Source: Bacteroidota bacterium (GTDB lineage Bacteria > Bacteroidota > Bacteroidia > Bacteroidales > Dysgonomonadaceae). Taken from it: a stretch of DNA of 64,000 nt. The notes under the pieces are model-generated. The model saw only the letters and a list, made by a program, of their open reading frames with translations, was not told where the DNA came from and made no database searches. How positions within the stretch are numbered: the stretch's first letter is position 1; each line of letters starts with the position of its first letter. The translations under genes were made by a program, and so were the position numbers. Below are positions 34,608 through 43,771 of the stretch, piece by piece. The stretch is taken from contig JAMNYO010000069.1 of NCBI GenBank assembly GCA_023622765.1, forward strand, positions 1 to 64,000, given 5' to 3'.

Positions 34608-36025
34608 GAAATGGGAGCGGATGCTTTCTCCATTTTCCTCTTGATCTCCTCGGTGCATAGGTTGCCGATGCTTCCGGCGTGGGTGTGTTGCACCACTCCA
34701 TCGGAATGGAATTTCCCTTCCTGTACCTCTTTACCCACCTGCTGATAGGCTTCCCGGAACGGGACGCCTTGCAATACCCGGTGGTTCACCTCTTCCACGG
34801 TAAACAGGTACTCGTAACGCGGGTCGGAGAGAATCTCTCTGTTCACCGATATGTTTTCCAGCATGAAGCAGCTCATCTGCAGGATGTCGTGCAGGGTATC
34901 CAACGCGGGGAAGAGTACCTCTTTCAACAGTTGGTAGTCGCGGTGGTAGCCGTGCGTCATGTTGGTGGTCATCAACGTGATCTCGTTGGGTAGACTCTGC
35001 AGCCGGTTTGCGTGCGCCCGAATCAGTTCCCAAACGTCCGGGTTCTTCTTATGCGGCATGATGCTTGAGCCGGTGGTTAGCTCATCGGGGTAGGAGATGA
35101 AGCCGTAATTCCCGGAAAGGTACTGGCAGTTGTCCGCGGCCAACTTGTTCAGGGTCGAGGCGATGTTCGATACGGCTTGCGCGAGGACTCGCTCGCTCTT
35201 ACCGCGACCCATTTGAGCGGCAACCACGTTGTAGCTAAGGGTGGAGAACCCCAGTTCGCGGGTGGTCATCTCCCTGTCGAGGGGAAACGAATTGCCGTAT
35301 CCGGCGGCAGAACCCAGGGGATTTTGGTCGGCTACCTTCCATGCCGCGGCAAGCGTGTGCATATCATCGACCAATGTTTCGGCGTACGCACCGAACCACA
35401 ACCCGAACGAGGAGGGCATCGCGATTTGGGCGTGCGTGTAGCCGGGGAGTAGTACCTCCTTGTACTTTTCGCTAAGTGATTGCAGTAGGTTGAAGAGTTC
35501 GATAACCTCCTCCTTGATCTGCAGGATCTCCTCTTTCAGGTAGAGCTTGATGTCCACCAGCACTTGATCGTTTCGGGAGCGGCCCGAGTGGATCTTTTTG
35601 CCCACCTCCCCCAGTCGTTCTGTGAGCATCGCCTCCACCTGCGAGTGGATATCCTCTACCTGGTCGTCAAGCTTGAAACCTCCCTGCTCCACTTCGCTTA
35701 GGATACGTTCCAGTTCGGCACGCAATATCTTTTCCTCCTCTACCTCCAGGAGGCCGATGGTTGTTAGCATCCTGATGTGCGCCATCGATCCCCGGATATC
35801 GTGCTTCGCCAGCCGCAGGTCTAACTCGCGGTCGTTTCCCACGGTGAAATCCTCTACCCTCTTGTTGGCGTCAAAGCCCTTGTCCCACATTTTCGAGAAA
35901 CTGCCGCGAAGCTGTTTCGCCTTGGAGTCGACTTTGGAATCGCCTTTTGCTTTGGAATCAGCCTTGGTTCCTGAATCGGTGGAATTGGGTAGGTTGTAAT
36001 CCTTTTTGCTCTTTGTAGGTTTCAT
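34595..36025 (-). CDS. argH: Argininosuccinate lyase
   Basis: 476 residues. The first 40 are a low-complexity Lys/Ser/Asp extension (KADSKAKGDSKVDSKAK) that the family lacks; the conserved part begins near MWDKGFDANKRVEDFT, so a start at the Met near residue 46 is possible. The signature GSSIMPHKKNPD is intact. It splits argininosuccinate into arginine and fumarate, the last step of the pathway. It is separated from argE by a 400-base gap filled by a giant palindrome, so it may be transcribed separately. Confidence 0.95.
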   Translation of the reverse strand: MKPTKSKKDYNLPNSTDSGTKADSKAKGDSKVDSKAKQLRGSFSKMWDKGFDANKRVEDFTVGNDRELDLRLAKHDIRGSMAHIRMLTTIGLLEVEEEKILRAELERILSEVEQGGFKLDDQVEDIHSQVEAMLTERLGEVGKKIHSGRSRNDQVLVDIKLYLKEEILQIKEEVIELFNLLQSLSEKYKEVLLPGYTHAQIAMPSSFGLWFGAYAETLVDDMHTLAAAWKVADQNPLGSAAGYGNSFPLDREMTTRELGFSTLSYNVVAAQMGRGKSERVLAQAVSNIASTLNKLAADNCQYLSGNYGFISYPDELTTGSSIMPHKKNPDVWELIRAHANRLQSLPNEITLMTTNMTHGYHRDYQLLKEVLFPALDTLHDILQMSCFMLENISVNREILSDPRYEYLFTVEEVNHRVLQGVPFREAYQQVGKEVQEGKFHSDGVVQHTHAGSIGNLCTEEIKRKMEKASAPISHTV

Positions 36026-36047
36026 GCTCGTAGTTGTTAATATTTTT

Positions 36048-36412
36048 GACTTTCGTATTTTATTTACTCTTTCAGCTTTCAGAGCGAAGACCTCGTAAAT
36101 ATTTGCGATAAGCCGAGCGCAGAGTCAAGCTTGCTTGAACTATGCTGAGGTGAGCAAATATCTACTGCGTGAACTTTCGTGGGAACACATCCTGCGAAGA
36201 TTACGTTAAAAAAGAAAAGCTGTTTGAAGCGAAGCCGAACTTTTGCGTTAAGCAATAGACAGAAAACAAACTTGTTTGGATTATGTTATTGCGAGCAAAA
36301 GTGCAGCGGAGCTGAGTTATTTTTCTTTTAGCAATCAAGCAGTTGATGGGTCACGAAATTTACGCCAGTCAAGCCTGAAAGCGATGAAACAGTTACATGC
36401 GAAAGTTGAGTT
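36048..36412. repeat. Giant composite palindrome, copy 1
   Basis: About 365 bases between argE and argH. It matches 62644-62931 in inverted orientation. It holds two nested hairpin units (36099-36161 with arms ATATTTGC/GCAAATAT, and 36239-36302 with arms ACTTTTGC/GCAAAAGT), both with the family core. Further paired arms lie outside them, including a GCTTTCAG/CTGAAAGC pair and ACTTTCG/CGAAAGT at the ends. Confidence 0.88.
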
Positions 36413-36426
36413 AATATTTTGAACCA

Positions 36427-37497
36427 TCACAAGGGCCACCGTTCAATAAATTGAATGTACCCCTCGATACCCTGCCGCAGCTCATCGATCAGCACGAACT
36501 CGTCGGATTGGTGTGATCGGGCTGACTCACCGGGTCCCATCTTGATGGCGGGGCAGGTGATCCGCATCCAGTCGGAGGTGGTGGGCGAGATATAGGTCTC
36601 GATACCAAGCTGTTTCACCTGCTGCAGCAAGGGGTGTCCTTCGGGTGTCGCAGAGCTGCGGTTGGTGAGCGAACGGGCAGTGAGCTTGCTTTGTACCTTC
36701 GGTTGCAGAAGTTCCATGATCTCCCCGTTGCTATACTGCTCGGTAGGTCGAATATCTACCACGAAGCAGCATTTGTCCGGAACCACGTTATGTTGGGTGC
36801 CCGCGTTGATCTGGGTGACGGTTAGCTTCACCTCCCCCATGGTGGGTGAGACCTTGCTGAATGTTGTCCCCCGTAACGTGGCTATGTCGTCCAGTGCGAT
36901 GTAGAGCGAGTTTACCCCCTCGTTTCGGGCCGCGTGGCCGCTCACACCCGTCGCCTCCCCGTCGATTACCAGCAGTCCCCTTTCCGCGATGGCTGCCTTC
37001 ATGCCGGTAGGCTCTCCAACAATGGCCATATCTACCTCTTTGGATAGTTCACCCCAAAGCCGACGCATGCCATTGGGGCCGGAGTTTTCTTCTTCTGTGG
37101 AGAGCGCCAACAGTAGGTTGACAGGGAGCTCTTGTTGATGAAAGTGGAGGAACGTCTGGATCATGGAGACTACACTCGCCCCGGCATCGTTGCTGCCCAA
37201 CCCGTTTATCTTCGTATTCGAGACAAGTGGGTTAAACGGGTCGAAGGTGTACCCAATGTTGGGGCGTACCGTATCGAGGTGAGAGGTAAGCATCAGCGTC
37301 GGCTTCAAAGGGTCGCGGTGCGGCTGGCGTGCTACGAGGTTGTTCCCGACCCGCTCCACCTCGATCCCCCTTTCCGTAAGGTAGGTCACCAGGAAGTCGC
37401 TTCGGGTATGTTCTTCACCGGAGGGGGAGGGAATGGCGACCAACTCCCGTAGTAGTTCCGTCGCTTCGCGTGTATAGTCGTCTAAATGGTTACTCAC
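36427..37497 (-). CDS. argE: N-acyl-ornithine/citrulline deacylase (M20)
   Basis: 356 residues of the M20 peptidase family. Metal ligands are visible in LTSHLDTVRP, LGSNDAGAS and STEEENSG. In the arginine cluster of this phylum it should remove the acyl (succinyl or acetyl) group after the carbamoylation step, giving citrulline. The exact acyl group depends on the first enzyme. It lies 136 bases downstream of argB. Confidence 0.87.
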   Translation of the reverse strand: MSNHLDDYTREATELLRELVAIPSPSGEEHTRSDFLVTYLTERGIEVERVGNNLVARQPHRDPLKPTLMLTSHLDTVRPNIGYTFDPFNPLVSNTKINGLGSNDAGASVVSMIQTFLHFHQQELPVNLLLALSTEEENSGPNGMRRLWGELSKEVDMAIVGEPTGMKAAIAERGLLVIDGEATGVSGHAARNEGVNSLYIALDDIATLRGTTFSKVSPTMGEVKLTVTQINAGTQHNVVPDKCCFVVDIRPTEQYSNGEIMELLQPKVQSKLTARSLTNRSSATPEGHPLLQQVKQLGIETYISPTTSDWMRITCPAIKMGPGESARSHQSDEFVLIDELRQGIEGYIQFIERWPL

Positions 37498-37633
37498 TTC
37501 AATACTCTCCTTTATCGCCTTCTCGTAATACTGTCAGATAGAAAACTCTTTCGTTTGTCGTTTTATTAATTCTCCCTTATCGTTTTTCGTGACGATAGTT
37601 GGGCGATCCTGTTTCAGCCTCATGTATCTTTGT

Positions 37634-38431
37634 TTATCTTAATATCGTCCCTTTCCCGTTTAGCAGGTTCTTCGCGTGCAGCACGACCACCTCGGATACG
37701 CCACCCTCGATAGCCCGGAAGGCGTTGTCTAACTTGGGCAACATGCCGCCGGCGATAATTCCCGACTGTTTATACTCTTCGTACTCCCCTTGTGTTATCA
37801 CTGGTATCAAGCTGTTGGGATCGTTCACGTCCCCCAGTACCCCCTCTTTTTCGAAACAGTAATAGAGGGTGGTCCGGTATAGCTTGGAGCAAGCGGTCGC
37901 CACCGTGTTGGCGATGGTGTCGGCGTTGGTGTTCAGGAGAGATCCCTTTTCATCGTGCGTGATGGCGCAGAAAACGGGAACGGCACCACCATCCACGAGA
38001 CGTGCGATGAACGTGGCGTTCGTCTTGCCCGGGTCGGGATCGCCCACGTAGCCAAAATCAATTGGCTCAGGAGAGCGCCGTATTGAGGGAATCACGTTGC
38101 CGTCAGCGCCCGAGAGACCGATTGCGTTGCAGCCTCTTTTTTGTAGGGAGGCAACGATGCTCTTGTTGATCCACCCGGCATATACCATGGTCACCAGCCT
38201 CAGCGTATCCCCGTCGGTCACCCGGCGCCCGCGGATCATCTTGGTTTCGATTCCAAGCTGCTCCGCCATCTTGGAGGCCATCACGCCCCCGCCATGAACC
38301 AGCACCTTCTGCCCTTCCAGTTGATGGAAGTCATCCAGGAAGCTCTCCAGGGCATCCGGGTTGTCCACGATGTTTCCCCCGATCTTGACGACCGAGAGCT
38401 GTGCTGCTTTGTTAACAAACGATTTTGGCAT
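37634..38431 (-). CDS. argB: N-acylglutamate kinase
   Basis: 265 residues of the amino acid kinase family: VKIGGNIVD at the start, LVHGGGVMASKM, GLSGADGN and the NINADTIAN-like NTNADTIANTVA. It phosphorylates N-acylglutamate, the second step. It lacks the N-terminal helix of arginine-sensitive hexameric enzymes, so allosteric inhibition by arginine is not expected from the sequence. Gaps of 165 and 136 bases separate it from argF' and argE. Confidence 0.93.
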   Translation of the reverse strand: MPKSFVNKAAQLSVVKIGGNIVDNPDALESFLDDFHQLEGQKVLVHGGGVMASKMAEQLGIETKMIRGRRVTDGDTLRLVTMVYAGWINKSIVASLQKRGCNAIGLSGADGNVIPSIRRSPEPIDFGYVGDPDPGKTNATFIARLVDGGAVPVFCAITHDEKGSLLNTNADTIANTVATACSKLYRTTLYYCFEKEGVLGDVNDPNSLIPVITQGEYEEYKQSGIIAGGMLPKLDNAFRAIEGGVSEVVVLHAKNLLNGKGTILR

Positions 38432-38596
38432 CTTGTTGTCCTATACTCTATTTAGCGCGAAGGCATTAGTGAAAACCAACTGGTGGGTTGCAAAATGAAT
38501 GACGGTTGAAAATGAACGATAGCGGAAGAAGATGATAGCTTAAAAAGCACAACGGAAGGAAATGCAGGCCGGTGGAAAAACATGCCGGCGAATGAA

Positions 38597-39556
38597 TCAC
38601 TCTCCGAGGTGCGTCAAAATCTCTTTCAGTACCACTTGGGCTGCCACCACCCGGTTGGCCGCTTCCGGAATCACGATGGAGCGGGGACTCTCGATCACCT
38701 CGTCGGTCACGATCATGTTGCGCCGCACCGGTAGACAGTGCATGAAGTAGGCGTCATCGGTCAGGGTCATCTTTCGCGTGTCGACCGTCCACGAGCGGTC
38801 GGTCGACAATACCTTGCCGTAGTTGGGATCGCGGTAAGCCGCCCAGTTCTTCGCGTAGATAAAGTGGGCGCCTTGGTAGGCTTTCTCCATATCGTACTCC
38901 ACCGTGGCGTTGCCCACGAACTGCTCGTCCAGCTCGTATCCCTCGGGATGGGTGATCACGAATTCGTAGTCGGTCGCGTTCATCCATTCGGCGAACGAGT
39001 TGGGCACCGCTTGGGGTAGCGCATTGGGGTGAGGTGCCCAAGTGAGTACCACCTTGGGCCTTTCACACGCTTTATACTCCTCGATGGTGATCAGGTCGGC
39101 AAAGCTCTGCAGCGGATGCCGCGTGGCGGCCTCCATGCTGAAGACCGGCTTGCCGGAGTGCTTGATGAACTGGTTCAGGATCACCTCGTTGTAGTCATCT
39201 GCTTTGTTCTTGAACTGGGCAAATGAACGTACCCCGATAACATCGCAATAGGAACCCATGACCGGGATTGCCTCCAGGATATGTTCCGCCTTGTCGCCAT
39301 CCATAACGACACCCCGCTCTGTTTCCAGCTTCCAGGCACCTTGGTTGATGTCGAGCACGATCACGTTCATCCCGAGGTTCAGTCCCGCTTTCTGCGTGCT
39401 GAGCCGGGTACGAAGGCTCGAGTTAAAGAAGATCATCAACAGCGTCTTGTTCTTGCCCAGCTCTTGGTCGGCGTAGGGGTTCTCCTTGACCTGCCTTGCT
39501 TTTTGGAGCGCGCTTTGTAGGTCGCCCACGTCATGAACCGATGTGAAGTGTTTCAT
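38597..39556 (-). CDS. argF': N-succinylornithine/acetylornithine carbamoyltransferase
   Basis: 319 residues, closely resembling the Bacteroides N-succinylornithine carbamoyltransferase and not a standard ArgF: FFNSSLRTRLST for carbamoyl phosphate, LDINQGAWKLETERG, EAATRHPLQSFADL and HCLPVRRNM. At position 90, which separates succinyl- from acetyl-ornithine enzymes (Pro versus Glu in the studied ones, from memory), this protein has Ala (MDGDKAEH). The acyl specificity is therefore open. A palindromic unit lies 34 bases before its start. Confidence 0.92.
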   Translation of the reverse strand: MKHFTSVHDVGDLQSALQKARQVKENPYADQELGKNKTLLMIFFNSSLRTRLSTQKAGLNLGMNVIVLDINQGAWKLETERGVVMDGDKAEHILEAIPVMGSYCDVIGVRSFAQFKNKADDYNEVILNQFIKHSGKPVFSMEAATRHPLQSFADLITIEEYKACERPKVVLTWAPHPNALPQAVPNSFAEWMNATDYEFVITHPEGYELDEQFVGNATVEYDMEKAYQGAHFIYAKNWAAYRDPNYGKVLSTDRSWTVDTRKMTLTDDAYFMHCLPVRRNMIVTDEVIESPRSIVIPEAANRVVAAQVVLKEILTHLGE

Positions 39557-39590
39557 ACGATTATTTTAATCTTTTACATTTTGGTGTATG

Positions 39591-39660
39591 GAACTATTCC
39601 GTTAAGCCAAATGAGCATTGGACAAGTTTACTTGGACAAGGCCATGGCGAGGAATAGTCT
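39591..39660 (-). repeat. Palindromic repeat unit between argD and argF'
   Basis: Inverted copy. Both arms carry a matching change: ACTATTCC and GGAATAGT instead of ACTATTTC and GAAATAGT. The centre is CAAGTAAACTTG. On the arg transcript it would fold 34 bases before the argF' start. Confidence 0.9.
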
Positions 39661-39739
39661 AACTTTAGTGAACCTTGGATGTTTAAAATAATCATTCTCA
39701 AGGATGATTAATGATTATTTTAATCATGTCGGTTTTATA

Positions 39740-40864
39740 TTACGCTACTCTTTTTTTAAATTCAGTGATGAAATGGTCGATCTCCTCCTTGGTGATTGAT
39801 AGTGGCGGCAACAACCGCATGGTGTTGTTTTTAGCCCCGCCGGTAAATATATGGCTTTCAAAGAGAAGTTGATTGCGAAGGTCAGCCCATTTTTCCGGTA
39901 ACGGGATGCCGAGCATCAGGCCCCGACCCCGTACCTCGTCAACCCCCTCTATCCCGGCCAGCTGTTTCTTGAGGTAAGCGCCCATGGCCTTGGCGTTGGC
40001 GATTAGCTTCTCCTCCTTGAGCACGTCGAGAACCGCGATGGCTGCCGCGCAAGCCAGGTGGTTGCCCCCAAAGGTGGTGCCCAGCATACCCTTTTTCGCT
40101 TTGAAGGCGGGTGAGATAAGCACCCCGCCGATGGGGAAGCCGTTGCCCATCCCTTTGGCAATGGTGATGATATCTGGCTTTATCCCCGCCGGCTGGTGTG
40201 CGAAGAAGTCCCCCGTCCGGCCGTAACCCGATTGAATCTCGTCGAGGATGAGTGGTACACCTTGGTCACGGCATAGCTGGGATAGCCTTCGTAGGAAAGC
40301 GTTGCCTGGCACAATAATACCCGCAATACCTTGGATGCCCTCGATGATCACAGCGGCCACGTCCCCCTTCGCGAGTTCACTCTTCACCGCGGTAGCATCA
40401 CCGAAAGGCACGAAGGTCACCTTGTGTCCCTGGTTGAAGGGGGCTTGAATGGCCGGGTTGTTCGTGACAGCCACCGCGCCCGAGGTACGGCCGTGGAATG
40501 CCTCCGTGAAGGCGACGACCCTTTTTTTCCCCGTGTGGAATGACGCTAGTTTTAGCGCATTCTCGTTGGCCTCGGCCCCGGAGTTGCAGAGGAACAGCGA
40601 GTAGTCGGGGTACCCGGACAAGGCTCCCAATTTCTCGGCCAGCTCCGCCTGTAGTGGGTTGCGGACCGAGTTGGAGTAAAAGCCAATCTTGGCTACCTGT
40701 TGCCGGATCGCCTCCAGGTACCGGGGGTGGGCGTGCCCGATGGAGATGACCGCGTGGCCGCCGTAGAGGTCGAGGTATTCGTTCCCCTCGCTATCCCACA
40801 CGGTGCAGCCTTCTGCGCGAACCGGCTCTATATTCCACAAGTTGTATACATCAAATAGATTCAT
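39740..40864 (-). CDS. argD: N-acylornithine aminotransferase
   Basis: 374 residues of the class III aminotransferase family. The PLP lysine is in TIAKGMGNGFPIGG, with LILDEIQSGYGRTG and NSGAEANENALKLA also present. It makes N-acylornithine from the semialdehyde with glutamate as donor. Its ATG overlaps the argC stop by one base (TAATG). Confidence 0.94.
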   Translation of the reverse strand: MNLFDVYNLWNIEPVRAEGCTVWDSEGNEYLDLYGGHAVISIGHAHPRYLEAIRQQVAKIGFYSNSVRNPLQAELAEKLGALSGYPDYSLFLCNSGAEANENALKLASFHTGKKRVVAFTEAFHGRTSGAVAVTNNPAIQAPFNQGHKVTFVPFGDATAVKSELAKGDVAAVIIEGIQGIAGIIVPGNAFLRRLSQLCRDQGVPLILDEIQSGYGRTGDFFAHQPAGIKPDIITIAKGMGNGFPIGGVLISPAFKAKKGMLGTTFGGNHLACAAAIAVLDVLKEEKLIANAKAMGAYLKKQLAGIEGVDEVRGRGLMLGIPLPEKWADLRNQLLFESHIFTGGAKNNTMRLLPPLSITKEEIDHFITEFKKRVA

Positions 40865-41937
40865 TAGAAAGCACTTCCTTTTAGTGTTAATCCCGTGGCC
40901 TCGTCCAGGCCGAACATCAGGTTCATATTCTGCACCGCCTGACCCGACGCCCCCTTCAGCAGGTTGTCGATAATGGAGGTGATGTGGATGTTGCCGTTAT
41001 GGAACCCCACGTGCAGCAACGCCTTGTTGGTATTCACCACCTCCTTCAGGCTGATGGGCTGATCAGAGACGAAGACGAAGGGTGAGGGTTCGTAGTACGA
41101 CTTGAAGAGTTGAATCGCTTCGGCTTCAGACATCGTCCCGTGCCACCTCGTGTAGAGGCTTGCGAAGATGCCCCGGGTGAAGTCGCCCCGCATCGGTACG
41201 AAGTTAATCGCGGGAAGGGCAGTATTCATCGGGTTTCCAGGGTTCCCGGCGTTCAACGTGTTTGCTGGGTTACTTGCTATCGTTGAAAGGCCACTATTTG
41301 CTCCGCTTGCCGGGTTTCCTGCTTTAGTTGTGCTCGCTAACGTGCGTCGGATCTCCTCCAAATGCTGGTGCGTGAACGCTTTGTAGACCGAAATATTGCT
41401 GTCGCGGTAGCTGAAATGGGTGGTTTCTCCCGGTCGCTTCCCCGCGCCGGTCGACCCGGTGATGGCATGCACGTGCACCTCGTCGCGTAACAGGTTATGA
41501 GCCGCTAGCGGCAGGAGCGCCAGCAGGATGGAGGTGGCGAAGCAACCGGGGTTGGCTACGTTGCGGCACGACCGTATCTGCTCGCGGTTCAGCTCACAGA
41601 GGCCAAACACGAACTCACGGTCACTGAAGAGCGGTTCGTTTCGGAAGTCGTTGCCCAAGTCGATCACCCTACAGGTTGCCGGAACGTTATTCTCTTGCAG
41701 GAAGGAACGAGATAGCCCATGCCCCAGGCAGAGGAAAATCACGTCGGGTTGATGGAATCTGTCGGTGAACATCAGGTCGGTCTCGCCCAGCAGGTCACGA
41801 TGCATCTCGGCGACCGGCGTGCCGGCGGAGGTGCTGCTGATGACCGATTCGATCTGCACGTTGGGGTGTCGGAGCAGTATGCGTAGCAGTTCGCCCGCGG
41901 TGTACCCCGTTCCACCCACTATGCTCACTTTAATCAT
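40864..41937 (-). CDS. argC: N-acyl-gamma-glutamyl-phosphate reductase with low-complexity insert
   Basis: 357 residues: GGTGYTAGELLRIL for NADPH, the catalytic cysteine in NPGCFATS, then PGETTHFSYRDSNISVYKAF. Residues about 202-241 are an insert rich in Asn, Gly, Pro, Ser and Thr (NPASGAN, NAGNPGNPM) where the family has a short loop. It reduces the acyl-phosphate to the semialdehyde. Its start overlaps argG by eight bases. Confidence 0.93.
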   Translation of the reverse strand: MIKVSIVGGTGYTAGELLRILLRHPNVQIESVISSTSAGTPVAEMHRDLLGETDLMFTDRFHQPDVIFLCLGHGLSRSFLQENNVPATCRVIDLGNDFRNEPLFSDREFVFGLCELNREQIRSCRNVANPGCFATSILLALLPLAAHNLLRDEVHVHAITGSTGAGKRPGETTHFSYRDSNISVYKAFTHQHLEEIRRTLASTTKAGNPASGANSGLSTIASNPANTLNAGNPGNPMNTALPAINFVPMRGDFTRGIFASLYTRWHGTMSEAEAIQLFKSYYEPSPFVFVSDQPISLKEVVNTNKALLHVGFHNGNIHITSIIDNLLKGASGQAVQNMNLMFGLDEATGLTLKGSAF

Positions 41938-43120
41938 TGTCGTGAATGGTGTAATAGATTTTTAACGGGTTGGAGATCACCTTCGTGAAGCCCACTACAT
42001 CTTGACCGCTGAACGATTTGTTGGACTCGCCATATTCGCCAAAGCGGGGACTCATTAGATCGTATTCGCTGGAACAGGCCAGCACGGCAAAGTGGTAGGG
42101 GCGTAACTCCACCTGCACCTCGCCCGTGACGAATTTTTGGGTGTCGTCTAAGAAGGTCTCTATATTCCGCATCACCGGTTCCAGGTAGCGTGCCTCGTGC
42201 ATCAACTGTCCGTACCAGTTGGAGAGCTGCTCCTTCCAGTAGAGCTGGTCTTTGGTGAGCACATGCTTCTCCAGCAGGTGGTGCGCCTTGATGATGATTA
42301 GGGGTGACGGTGCCTCGAAGGCTACCCGTCCCTTGGTGCCGATAATGGTGTCCCCCACGTGTACGTCGCGTCCAATGCCGTATTTGGATGCCATCTCTTG
42401 AAGAGCCCTGATCAGTTTCACAGGCGCCATCTTCTTGCCATTCAGCGAGGTGGGTTCACCCTGTTCAAAGCCTATGGTGATACTTTCGCTGCCATCAACA
42501 GTGACTTGAGAGGGGTAGGCCTTCTCGGGCAGCACGCCGGATGACTTTAACGTCTCCACGCCACCCACGCTGGTTCCCCACAGGCCCTGGTTGATGGAAT
42601 ACTTCGATTTCTCCCACGAGAAGTCAAACCCTTTCTCCTTCAGGTAGTCGATCTCCTGTTGTCTGGATAAGGAGAGCGACCGTATGGGCGCCAATATCTT
42701 CACGTCCGGGGCGAGTACCTCAAATACCAGGTCGAACCGAACCTGGTCGTTCCCCGCGCCGGTACTCCCGTGTGCCACGAAATCGGCTCCCAGCTTCTTC
42801 ACGTGGTCGAGTACCGCCATCGCTTGAAAAAAGCGCTCGGAGCTGACAGAAAGGGGGTAGGTGTTGTTTTTTAACACATTGCCAAAGATAAGGTACTTGA
42901 TCCCTTTCGCGTAGTACTCGTCCACGGCGTTGATATTGGTGTGTGTCGTTGCGCCAAGCTGTTTGGAACGCTCTTCGAGGGCTTTAGCCTCTTGCTCAGA
43001 AAAGCCGCCCGTGTTGACGGTCACCGTGTGTACTTCCAATCCTTTCTCATGTATCAGCCAAGGCACACAGAACGACGTGTCGAGACCGCCGCTAAATGCC
43101 AGTGCTACTTTTTGTTTCAT
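41930..43120 (-). CDS. argG: Argininosuccinate synthase
   Basis: 396 residues: AFSGGLDTSFCVPWL for ATP at the N-terminus, the GSTGAGNDQVRF block in the middle, and EGHP-like conserved turns. It condenses citrulline with aspartate, using ATP. It overlaps the upstream acyltransferase by four bases (ATGA) and argC by eight. Confidence 0.96.
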   Translation of the reverse strand: MKQKVALAFSGGLDTSFCVPWLIHEKGLEVHTVTVNTGGFSEQEAKALEERSKQLGATTHTNINAVDEYYAKGIKYLIFGNVLKNNTYPLSVSSERFFQAMAVLDHVKKLGADFVAHGSTGAGNDQVRFDLVFEVLAPDVKILAPIRSLSLSRQQEIDYLKEKGFDFSWEKSKYSINQGLWGTSVGGVETLKSSGVLPEKAYPSQVTVDGSESITIGFEQGEPTSLNGKKMAPVKLIRALQEMASKYGIGRDVHVGDTIIGTKGRVAFEAPSPLIIIKAHHLLEKHVLTKDQLYWKEQLSNWYGQLMHEARYLEPVMRNIETFLDDTQKFVTGEVQVELRPYHFAVLACSSEYDLMSPRFGEYGESNKSFSGQDVVGFTKVISNPLKIYYTIHDND

Positions 43121-43734
43121 CTCTTATGAATTTTTTGGGTTTTTCTTGTTTTTACCACAGGCTTAACCAATTTTTTGGCAAAGCTGCTCGCCTCTTTCAC
43201 GGGTTCTGCCTTTGGGTCGTAAAGCAGCCCCGTGCAGAGACACATCCTAGCATTATTGCGCTGCAGGATATCGTAATTGCGGCATCCCTGACATCCCTTC
43301 CAAAACTCCTCGTCATCGGTCAACTCCGAGAAGGTGACCGGTTTAAAGCCCAGCTCGGTGTTCATTTTCATCACGGCTAGGCCTGTGGTGATACTAAATA
43401 TTTTGGCTTCAGGGAAGAGCGTGCGTGAAAGCTCGAAAATCTTTCGTTTGATCCTCTTAGCCAGCCCCTGATTGCGGTAATCCGGGTGCACGATCAACCC
43501 CGAGTTGGCCACGAACCGCTTGTGGCTAAACGTCTCAATGTAGGCGAATCCCACCAGTTTGTCACCATCCAGGGCGATGACAGCCCGGCCATCCCGTAAC
43601 TTGTTGGCCACGTATTCGGAACTCCGTTTCGCGATGCCGGTGCCACGTGCTTGTGCCGATTCGTATATCAGGTCGCAAATTTCTTGGGCGTACCCCACGT
43701 AGTTGTTATTGGCTATATGAATCTTTACGTTCAT
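43117..43734 (-). CDS. GNAT acyltransferase, probable N-acylglutamate synthase
   Basis: 205 residues with a GNAT core (GLIVHPDYRNQGLAKRIKR for acyl-CoA, then a short helix and LGFKPVTF). The C-terminal part has a cysteine group (WKGCQGC, ARMCLC) that may bind metal. It is the first gene of the arginine cluster and overlaps argG, the same position as the B. thetaiotaomicron gene reported (from memory) as N-succinylglutamate synthase. No argA or argJ is in the window, so it is the best candidate for the first step. Confidence 0.8.
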   Translation of the reverse strand: MNVKIHIANNNYVGYAQEICDLIYESAQARGTGIAKRSSEYVANKLRDGRAVIALDGDKLVGFAYIETFSHKRFVANSGLIVHPDYRNQGLAKRIKRKIFELSRTLFPEAKIFSITTGLAVMKMNTELGFKPVTFSELTDDEEFWKGCQGCRNYDILQRNNARMCLCTGLLYDPKAEPVKEASSFAKKLVKPVVKTRKTQKIHKR

Positions 43735-43771
43735 CTTCCTAAAACAAAAAATTAGATGGTTTCAAGTAAAT

